Origin: an uncultured Flavobacteriales bacterium
Lineage (GTDB): Bacteria; Bacteroidota; Bacteroidia; Flavobacteriales; UBA1820
Assembly: GCA_959608625.1 (NCBI GenBank)
Contig: CAUHQV010000009.1
Location: forward strand, 1 to 64,000
DNA length: 64,000 nucleotides
Direction of reading: 5' to 3'
Position numbers and translations under genes: made by a program. Of the stretch, positions 58,495 through 64,000 are shown one piece after another. Below the pieces are notes generated by a model. It had not been told where the DNA came from, made no database searches, and saw nothing but the letters and a program-made list of their open reading frames with translations. Numbering within the stretch: the stretch's first letter is position 1; every line of letters begins with the position of its first letter.

Positions 58495-59184
58495 TTAGAC
58501 GGTTTTCGTATCTATGGAAATCCCGGGGCCCATTGTGCTGGAGAGCGTAATGCTCTTCATATAGACGCCCTTGGCGGATGCCGGCTTCATTCTGGCGAGC
58601 GTGCGGATGAGTTCCATCGCATTTTCGGCGATCTGGGGTGCCTCGAAAGACACTTTGCCGATACCAGCGTGTACGATTCCGTAACGGTCGACTTTGAAGT
58701 CTATTTTACCTGCTTTTACTTCCTTGACGGCTTTGCCTACTTCCATGGTCACGGTGCCGGATTTGGGGTTCGGCATCAGTCCGCGGGGACCAAGCACACG
58801 GCCCAAAGGCCCGAGTTTGCCCATTACGGCAGGCATGGTGATAATTACGTCCACATCGGCCCATCCGCCCTTGATCTTTTCGAGGTATTCGTCCAGACCT
58901 ACGAAGTCGGCCCCGGCCTCGGTGGCTTCGGCTTCCTTGTCGGGAGTTACCAGCGCGAGTACGCGTACGCTCTTACCCGTACCGTTAGGCAGGGATACCA
59001 CGCCGCGAACCATTTGGTTGGCCTTACGCGGGTCTACACCCAAGCGAACGGCGATATCGACGGATGCGTCGAATTTGGTGGTCGAGGTTTCTTTTACCAG
59101 CGCGCAGGCCTCATCTACGGTGTATAGCTTGTCTTTTTCAAGCTTGGCCACAGCTACTTTCTGATTCTTCGTGAGTTTTGCCAT
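58495..59184 (-). CDS. rplA: 50S ribosomal protein L1 (uL1)
   Basis: This 229-residue protein forms the L1 stalk and moves deacylated tRNA out of the E site. The family pattern includes DIAVRLGVDPRKANQMVRGVVSLPNGTGKSVRVL, VIITMPAVMGKLGPLGRVLGPRGLMPNPKSGTV and IGKVSFEAPQIAENAMELI. Length is normal. It is 9 bases downstream of rplK. In many bacteria L1 represses its own mRNA; no leader structure is apparent here. Confidence 0.98.
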   Translation of the reverse strand: MAKLTKNQKVAVAKLEKDKLYTVDEACALVKETSTTKFDASVDIAVRLGVDPRKANQMVRGVVSLPNGTGKSVRVLALVTPDKEAEATEAGADFVGLDEYLEKIKGGWADVDVIITMPAVMGKLGPLGRVLGPRGLMPNPKSGTVTMEVGKAVKEVKAGKIDFKVDRYGIVHAGIGKVSFEAPQIAENAMELIRTLARMKPASAKGVYMKSITLSSTMGPGISIDTKTV

Positions 59185-59193
59185 TTTGCTTGA

Positions 59194-59640
59194 TTAAGAT
59201 TTTTTTAAAGGAGATTCTCCTTTGATTGTTATACCCATTGAACGAGCGGTTCCTGCCACCATGGACATAGCGCTTTCGACCGTGAAAGCATTCAGGTCGG
59301 CCATTTTGTCGGTAGCGATCGTCTTGACCTGTTCCCAGGTGATGGCGCCCACTTTTTTACGGTTGGGCTCGCCCGAAGCCGATTTGACCTTGGCGGCCTC
59401 CATCAGCTGCACAGCAACCGGAGTGGCTTTGATCACGAAGTCGAACGACTTGTCCGTGTACACGGTGATCTGCACAGGAAGCACCTTACCCTGTTTGTCC
59501 TGGGTACGGGCGTTGAACTGCTTGCAGAAATCCATGATGTTCACACCGGCGGAACCAAGTGCAGGGCCGATTGGCGGCGAAGGGTTTGCAGCTCCGCCTT
59601 TGCACTGCAATTTGATTTTCTTGAAGATTTCTTTTGCCAT
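59194..59640 (-). CDS. rplK: 50S ribosomal protein L11 (uL11)
   Basis: This 148-residue protein of the GTPase-associated centre begins MAKEIFKKIKLQCKGGAANPSPPIGPALGSAGVNIMDFCKQFNART, with the proline-rich N-terminal domain, and ends with the rRNA-binding part VESAMSMVAGTARSMGITI. It lies 117 bases downstream of nusG and opens the ribosomal part of the operon. Confidence 0.98.
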   Translation of the reverse strand: MAKEIFKKIKLQCKGGAANPSPPIGPALGSAGVNIMDFCKQFNARTQDKQGKVLPVQITVYTDKSFDFVIKATPVAVQLMEAAKVKSASGEPNRKKVGAITWEQVKTIATDKMADLNAFTVESAMSMVAGTARSMGITIKGESPLKKS

Positions 59641-59757
59641 TTTTAATCTTTGACTAAAATTGTTGTGTTCTTCCGGGCAAAAAATTGGAAGCGTGCCCTT
59701 TAGAACTTATGTATTTGGCGTAACATTTACTTTTTTCAGGGCCGATTGGAGTGCCGG

Positions 59758-60306
59758 CTACACTTTTTCCACTTGGGAGAAGGTGAGTTCCAACGGAGTT
59801 TTCCGGCCGAAGATCTTCACTTCTACCTTGAGCTTGCGCTTTTCGTTGTTCACTTCCTCTACCGTGCCGTCGAAACCGTTGAACGGGCCGTCGATCACTT
59901 TGACGGGCTCTCCTACGACGAACGGGATGACCACCGATTCCGGAATATCGGCCATTTCGTCCACTTTTCCCAACATGCGGTTCACTTCGCTCTTGCGCAG
60001 GGGCACCGGGTCGCCGCCGGGGCGGTCGCTCAAAAAGCCTACGATACCGGGGATGCCTTTGAGCATATGGAGCATTTCTCCGTCGAGGTTGGCCTCTATC
60101 ATTACATATCCGGGGAAAAACGGGCGCTCTTTGCTTACTTTCTTACCGCCGGAAACGGAAAAGAATTTTTCCATAGGCACCATCACACTGGACAGATAGT
60201 CGGCCATGCCTAGACGGGCGGTTTCCTGCTCGATATAGTTTTTGACTTTCAACTCCTGTCCGCTGATCGCGCGCACTACATACCATTTTTTGGTAGTTTC
60301 TGACAT
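59758..60306 (-). CDS. nusG: Transcription elongation/termination factor NusG
   Basis: This 182-residue protein has an N-terminal NGN domain (KKWYVVRAISGQELKVKNYIEQE, then FFPGYVMIEANLDGEMLHMLKGIPGIVGFL) that binds RNA polymerase. The C-terminal KOW domain (FVVGEPVKVIDGPFNGFDGTVEEVNNEKRKLKVEVKIFGR) contacts Rho or ribosomal protein S10. It lies 21 bases downstream of secE. Confidence 0.97.
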   Translation of the reverse strand: MSETTKKWYVVRAISGQELKVKNYIEQETARLGMADYLSSVMVPMEKFFSVSGGKKVSKERPFFPGYVMIEANLDGEMLHMLKGIPGIVGFLSDRPGGDPVPLRKSEVNRMLGKVDEMADIPESVVIPFVVGEPVKVIDGPFNGFDGTVEEVNNEKRKLKVEVKIFGRKTPLELTFSQVEKV

Positions 60307-60327
60307 TTCTGTGAGACTTTTTTCCGA

Positions 60328-60525
60328 TTAGTGAGGAAGGAGACCGATAATGCCCTGTATGGCACTGTTGAATACGAAGTCCGCCAGAGCCGTGACTCCT
60401 GCAAGTATGAGGGTTGCTATGGCCACGATCCAGGTCTGACGCAGGGCTTCGTCCCACGAGGGCCAGGTAACCTTGTCCATCAGTTCCGTACGGGAATCTT
60501 TGATGTATTGGATAAGAGCTTTCAT
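60328..60525 (-). CDS. secE: Preprotein translocase subunit SecE
   Basis: This 65-residue single-span protein has the conserved amphipathic region YIKDSRTELMDKVTWPSWDEALRQTWIVAIATLILAG, in which KVTWPSWDEA is the SecE signature, and one membrane helix at about 33-58. SecE clamps SecY in the translocon. It is the first gene of the secE-nusG-rplKAJL-rpoBC block. Confidence 0.96.
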   Translation of the reverse strand: MKALIQYIKDSRTELMDKVTWPSWDEALRQTWIVAIATLILAGVTALADFVFNSAIQGIIGLLPH

Positions 60526-60558
60526 ATTTCTGAATATATGCTTTGTCGTGTGAAAAAC

Positions 60559-60579
60559 ACATCCGTGAAAAGCGGATGT
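60559..60579 (-). promoter_or_regulatory. Hairpin in the secE leader
   Basis: ACATCCG (60559-60565) and CGGATGT (60573-60579) form a perfect 7-bp stem between the promoter and secE. The role is unknown. Confidence 0.3.
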
Positions 60580-60688
60580 CCGGATATCCCCGAAGAATAC
60601 ATTTAGTTCGCTATCATGCTCTCTATCAGAAGTTTAATACTGATAATGAGTGATATACGAACGAAAAGGGCCTTCTCCAAGGCGAGTG

Positions 60689-60696
60689 CAAATATA
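60689..60696 (-). promoter_or_regulatory. -7 element for the secE-nusG-rpl-rpo operon
   Basis: On the minus strand TATATTTG (60696-60689) is a perfect -7 match, about 165 bases before secE. The -33 position reads TTTC rather than TTG. Confidence 0.55.
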
Positions 60697-60774
60697 CGAA
60701 GTTTTTTTTAAGTTGAAACCTTTCGGTAAAAAAAGTTTCCAGGAGCCGTTTTTTGTAGAACAAAACAAGCGTCT

Positions 60775-61512
60775 TTACCGGACTTTTTCGGCCGATAAGA
60801 TGAGCATCATCGGGCGGCGAAGTTCATCCTTCATTTCCGGAATATTGGCCAGCATTTCGGGACTTGGTTCCGGCTCATTCAGCCCGGTAATGCGGAATCC
60901 GCTTTCGAGCAAGCCGTTGATATAAGCCGCGAGGGTCCTGTGGTATTTGGTCACCTGTTCGCCCAGAAAGACCGCCTGCCGCTCGCCCTGAATGAAATAG
61001 CGGTCTACGGGCCAGTGAAGGCGTTCCCCGCCGGGGGCGTAAAACCAGTCCTGGCTGCCGTAGGCCGTAAAGACCGGGTGTTCTACGGAAAAGACGAACG
61101 TCCCACCGGGCGTCAGGCACCGGTATATTTTGGCGCAGAGGTCTGCGAACGAGCCCAGATAGTGAAAGGCAAGGGAGCTGACCACGATGTCGAAAGCTTC
61201 TGCCGGAAACGGAAAATCCTCAATGGCCAGACGCTGGTATTCCACATTCGGGACGGTATTTTCTTTTTTCGCCCGGGCGATCATTTTTTCGGACAGGTCG
61301 ATCCCCAGCACCGACAGGGCTCCGTGTTCGGCAGCGTACCGGCAGTGCCATCCGAACCCGCATCCCAGATCCAGCACTCTTTTGCCTTGGAAATCGGGCA
61401 GCATTGTTTTCAGGGTATGCCATTCCCCGGCGCCTTCGAGCCCTTTGATCGAGCGGTCCATGCGGCTGTATTGTTCGAAAAACCGGTCGTCGTCGTATTT
61501 GTTCTCTTTCAT
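60775..61512 (-). CDS. Class I SAM-dependent methyltransferase
   Basis: This 245-residue protein has the Rossmann-fold methyltransferase motifs: RVLDLGCGFGWHCRYAAEHGA (motif I), VLGIDLSEKMIARAKKE (motif II), FDIVVSSLAFHYL (motif IV) and LTPGGTFVFSVEHPVF (post-motif). The acceptor is unknown. The start at 61512 (MKENKYDDDRFFEQYSRMD) fits the family; a longer in-frame start at 61590 adds a non-homologous segment next to tRNA-Trp. It lies between secE and tRNA-Trp on the same strand. Confidence 0.85.
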   Translation of the reverse strand: MKENKYDDDRFFEQYSRMDRSIKGLEGAGEWHTLKTMLPDFQGKRVLDLGCGFGWHCRYAAEHGALSVLGIDLSEKMIARAKKENTVPNVEYQRLAIEDFPFPAEAFDIVVSSLAFHYLGSFADLCAKIYRCLTPGGTFVFSVEHPVFTAYGSQDWFYAPGGERLHWPVDRYFIQGERQAVFLGEQVTKYHRTLAAYINGLLESGFRITGLNEPEPSPEMLANIPEMKDELRRPMMLILSAEKVR

Positions 61513-61591
61513 GGTAAGAAGAAGCGGGCTTAAATGATTCGGTATTTTAAACACCTGTCCCAAGAGAGGAAAGAAAGGGCTTGAAGACAAG

Positions 61592-61618
61592 ATAACCGCA
61601 CGGATGGAGTGCGGTTAT
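61592..61618 (-). terminator. Terminator-like hairpin after tRNA-Trp
   Basis: ATAACCGCAC (61592-61601) and GTGCGGTTAT (61609-61618) form a perfect 10-bp stem just beyond the 3' end of tRNA-Trp. The following sequence is only moderately T-rich, so termination efficiency is uncertain. Confidence 0.45.
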
Positions 61619-61642
61619 GAGTGGTGTCCTTCTCGGAGGACA

Positions 61643-61718
61643 TGGCACAGGCGGAGAGGCTCGAACTCCCGACACCTGGTTTTGGAGACCAGTGCTCTAC
61701 CAACTGAGCTACGCCTGT
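61643..61718 (-). tRNA. tRNA-Trp (anticodon CCA), CCA encoded
   Basis: On the minus strand a 76-base gene has acceptor ACAGGCG with CGCCTGT, anticodon stem CTGGT/ACCAG around loop CTCCAAA (anticodon CCA), T-arm GGGAGTTCGAGCCTCTC, discriminator G and an encoded CCA end at 61645-61643. tRNA-Trp commonly lies between tuf and secE in Bacteroidetes. Confidence 0.95.
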
Positions 61719-61733
61719 AGGGAGGTTGCGAAA

Positions 61734-62687
61734 TTAGGCAATATTTTTATTCTGTGCAAAATTTTTCGGAGACGCGGCCGATTTTTTCATTTCCCGCTTT
61801 TCGCGGCGGTTCTTCAGCCATATTTGGTACGAATTGATGATGTTCTGCCACAGGACGTAAGAGGCCGGCCCGACCGAGGCGATGGGGTTGAGGTAAGCTT
61901 GGGACATCCAGATGGCCAGGATCGTATTTTTCTGCCCCATAGCCTGCCCGGTAGCCGTGCGGTCGCCCAAAGCCTGTCCAAGGGCTTTCCCTCCTTTGAA
62001 CTGCGCCAGGCAAACGGCCAGGGCCAGGGCGGCTATGATTATTTCGGTATAGTAGTCGGGATTCTGCTGTTCGGCCAGGAATTTCACTGTGCGCCCGGTG
62101 ATGCTGGTCAGCGAAACGGCCCATATATAAAAGGTGAGGTGGCTCACCGAAGCGACCCTCTTGTGGAGGGTGGGGACAAGCCAGCGCAGGGCCCAGGCGG
62201 CCGCTAGCGGGAGCACAAGCATCGGGGTCAGTTGGCGGCACACGTATAAAAAGGATTCCATGAACGGCAATCCTTCCTGTTTGCCCAATAGGGCGAATAC
62301 GGCCGGGGCGATGACAGCCATTCCGACGTTGCTTATTAATATATAGGTGGTCATGAACCCGACGTTGCCTCCGAGCATCCCGGTGATCACTGCCGCAGCC
62401 ATGGCGGTAGGGGCCAGTACACACATAAAAGTCCCTTCGGCTACCGTCACATTGAAAAAAGCGATCGCGTAATACAGGGCTAATCCCCCGCCGACCTGGA
62501 TCAACAAAAGGATCAGGTGGAGCTTGTCGGGCCGCACGTCGCGCGGGGACAGTTTGCAGAACGCCAGAAAAAGCATGGCGAATATAAAATATGGAATGGC
62601 TATGGCTATTTCTGCGAAGAAATTGTAGAACAATCCGCCGACGAGCATGGCCAGCGGCAGGATAAAGCTTTTGAGGTTCTGTGACAT
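61734..62687 (-). CDS. Bile acid:sodium symporter-type (BASS) transporter
   Basis: This membrane protein of about 317 residues has some ten hydrophobic segments in the BASS/arsenite-permease-like layout, for example FILPLAMLVGGLFYNFF, GTFMCVLAPTAMAAAVITGMLGGNVGFMTTY (the conserved discontinuous helix region with GGN) and IAPAVFALLG. Its C-terminal helix is followed by a basic tail (KNRREKREMKKSAASPKN). The substrate may be an organic anion rather than bile acid, as for most bacterial members. The start at MSQNLKSF (62687) is preferred; an in-frame ATG 33 bases upstream is also possible. Confidence 0.8.
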   Translation of the reverse strand: MSQNLKSFILPLAMLVGGLFYNFFAEIAIAIPYFIFAMLFLAFCKLSPRDVRPDKLHLILLLIQVGGGLALYYAIAFFNVTVAEGTFMCVLAPTAMAAAVITGMLGGNVGFMTTYILISNVGMAVIAPAVFALLGKQEGLPFMESFLYVCRQLTPMLVLPLAAAWALRWLVPTLHKRVASVSHLTFYIWAVSLTSITGRTVKFLAEQQNPDYYTEIIIAALALAVCLAQFKGGKALGQALGDRTATGQAMGQKNTILAIWMSQAYLNPIASVGPASYVLWQNIINSYQIWLKNRREKREMKKSAASPKNFAQNKNIA

Positions 62688-62758
62688 TTTTTGGGATAAA
62701 CTGATACAAAGAAACGACATAAATCAAAAACGGCAATGGAAAATACCGGAGGCTTTCT

Positions 62759-62794
62759 TATATTTGTTAGCGCCGCGCTGTTCGCGGCGGCGCT
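62759..62794 (+). promoter_or_regulatory. -7 element and GC-rich leader hairpin of the xer gene
   Basis: TATATTTG at 62759-62766 is a -7 match. Shortly after the expected start, AGCGCCGCG pairs with CGCGGCGGCGCT (one bulge) over 62769-62794, followed by GGAGG, a rare good Shine-Dalgarno match, eight bases before the ATG. Confidence 0.5.
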
Positions 62795-62812
62795 TGAAAC
62801 GGAGGAATAAAG

Positions 62813-63703
62813 ATGCGTACCGAAGATTTTGCGAGCTACCTTTTGCTGGAGAAAAAATACTCTCCCCACACGGTGGAATCCTATGGGGCCGACTTGTCGG
62901 AGTTCGAGGCTTACTTGTCGGAACGCGGGTTCCCGACGGAGGATTCGGAGGTGGATTTTCAAACAATACGCAGCTGGGTGGTAGACCTGATGGAACGGGG
63001 TTTTTCCCCTTCTTCGGTCAACCGGAAAATAAGCGCCCTGCGGTCGTATTTCAAATATCTTTTGCGGCGGGGGCTTATCGAGGCCACCCCGATGGTGCGC
63101 CAGGGCAACCTGAAAGAGCCGCACCGGGTGACGGTGCCTTATTCGGTGGATGAAATGAAGCACTTGCTCGACCCGGAGTTATATAAGGACGACCCCGACG
63201 GGGAGCGCAACCGGCTGATGGTGGAAATGTTCTATGGTTGCGGGCTTCGCTGTTCGGAACTGTGCGACGTGCGGATCGGCGATTTGGACTTCGGCCGGCA
63301 ATTGGTGCGCGTCAGAGGTAAAGGGACTAAAGAGCGGTTCGTGCCCATGCACCGGGAGCTCGGCCGGGCGATCGGGCGCTTCCTTTCTGCGCGTTGTGGG
63401 CAGGGGAATACTAAAGAAAGCCTTTTGTTTGCTAAAGATTCCAAAAAGTTGTCCGCCGGACTTGTTTATCGGATAATTAATAAGTATCTTAGTCTTGTGA
63501 CAGTCAAAATGAAGAAAAGCCCCCATGTGCTCCGTCACAGCTTCGCTACCCACCTGATGGAGGCGGGTGCGGACATCTCTTCGATCAAGGAGCTTTTGGG
63601 ACATTCTTCGCTGGCTTCCACACAAGTTTATACCCATACGACGCTGGGGAAACTAAAATCAGTGTATAACCAAGCCCACCCCCGCGGGGACGAGCATCCC
63701 TGA
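62813..63703 (+). CDS. xerC: Tyrosine recombinase of the XerC/XerD type
   Basis: This 296-residue protein has an N-terminal SAM-like core-binding domain (TEDFASYLLLEKKYSPHTVESYGADLSEFEAYLSE) and the catalytic domain with MFYGCGLRCSELCDVRIGDLDF (Arg I), VRGKGTKERFVPMH (beta-turn Lys), SPHVLRHSFATHLMEAG (HxxR) and LLGHSSLASTQVYTHTT (His/Trp-position His and the Tyr nucleophile). The length fits a chromosome-dimer resolvase rather than an integrase of a mobile element. No att repeats or phage genes are adjacent. XerC versus XerD cannot be settled here. It is followed by the hibernation-factor gene. Confidence 0.9.
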   Translation: MRTEDFASYLLLEKKYSPHTVESYGADLSEFEAYLSERGFPTEDSEVDFQTIRSWVVDLMERGFSPSSVNRKISALRSYFKYLLRRGLIEATPMVRQGNLKEPHRVTVPYSVDEMKHLLDPELYKDDPDGERNRLMVEMFYGCGLRCSELCDVRIGDLDFGRQLVRVRGKGTKERFVPMHRELGRAIGRFLSARCGQGNTKESLLFAKDSKKLSAGLVYRIINKYLSLVTVKMKKSPHVLRHSFATHLMEAGADISSIKELLGHSSLASTQVYTHTTLGKLKSVYNQAHPRGDEHP

Positions 63704-63730
63704 GCAGGCCGGGCGCAAAACATTACGATC

Positions 63731-64000
63731 ATGAAGGTACTTACGCAAGCCATCCATTTCAAGGCCGATGCCAAGCTTCTGGACTTTATCCAGAAAAAGC
63801 TCGACAAACTGGAGTTGTTCTACGACCGTGTTATCGATGCCGAGGTTTATTTGCATGTGCTCAATACGCCGGATAAGGAGAACAAAATGATGGAACTCAA
63901 AATGAGGGTTCCGGGAGAGACATTCGTGGTGAAAAAGCAGGCGGCTACTTTCGAGGAGTGTACGGATCTGTGTGCCGATTCGATGCGCCGCAAACTGCGC
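63731..64000 (+). CDS. hpf: Ribosome hibernation promoting factor, 3' end outside window
   Basis: ATG at 63731 opens a frame that runs off the window end after 90 codons. It begins MKVLTQAIHFKADAKLLDFI, then KKLDKLELFYDRVIDAEVYL and ELKMRVPGETFVVKKQAATFEECTDL, the beta-alpha-beta-beta-beta-alpha fold of HPF/RaiA (S30AE), which binds the 30S decoding centre and silences ribosomes in stationary phase. It lies 27 bases after the xer gene. Whether it is the short or long type cannot be seen. Confidence 0.9.
   Translation, partial: MKVLTQAIHFKADAKLLDFIQKKLDKLELFYDRVIDAEVYLHVLNTPDKENKMMELKMRVPGETFVVKKQAATFEECTDLCADSMRRKLR

Noticed and set aside
62813..63703. Tyrosine recombinase as sign of an integrated element
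   Set aside because: It lies next to hpf with no att repeats, phage or conjugation genes; sequence and length fit a housekeeping Xer protein.

Overview
The window looks like a chromosomal segment of a gut-type Bacteroidales bacterium. The support is SusC/SusD and BtuB-type outer-membrane uptake loci, many lipoproteins, gene starts without strong Shine-Dalgarno sites, and promoters that repeatedly show a TTG, a spacer of about 19 bases, and TAnnTTTG. The moderate G+C content and gene repertoire suggest a Rikenellaceae (Alistipes-like) genome. That placement is inference; the phylum is secure.

Region 1 (1-3051) is the unusual part. Two tandem actin-like ATPase genes (the first cut by the window edge) lie directly upstream of two bactofilin genes. 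Both actin-like proteins carry the phosphate-1 motif, normally N-terminal, at the extreme C-terminus, so the family appears circularly permuted. The first copy has a degraded motif. The bactofilins share an identical 114-bp block inside otherwise diverged genes, as gene conversion would leave. This is the best candidate for an undescribed cytoskeletal or partition module.

Region 2 (3052-17048) holds a helix-hairpin-helix protein, a nitroreductase, rpsU, a glycogen branching enzyme, a complete RND efflux operon without a local regulator, ruvA, gcvH, an orphan PAS histidine kinase and a TlpA-like thioredoxin lipid-envelope protein.

Region 3 (17200-23702) is a vitamin B12 acquisition locus: a cobalamin riboswitch, then a surface beta-propeller lipoprotein, a tiny lipoprotein, a PKD-type surface protein, a BtuB-like TonB receptor and a BtuG-like propeller lipoprotein.

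Region 4 (23801-40773) has an HD hydrolase, rpsT, two tRNA-Glu genes, an isolated SusC/SusD pair, a lone phage-tail-like gene, and an exbB-exbD-exbD-tonB energy module. A terminator-like hairpin separates that module from a small membrane protein, a PstS-like lipoprotein and a TPR protein. An OmpA-family porin, a MATE transporter and a cytidylate-kinase-like gene follow.

Region 5 (40834-64000) is conserved housekeeping: tRNA-Gln, queG, ruvB, a MerR regulator, an M23 peptidase, alaS, eno (with a Lys/Ala-rich tail), a DUF3467 gene, and the secE-nusG-rplKAJL-rpoBC ribosomal/RNA polymerase cluster read leftwards. A methyltransferase, tRNA-Trp, a bile-acid-symporter-type transporter, a Xer recombinase and the start of a hibernation-factor gene complete the window.
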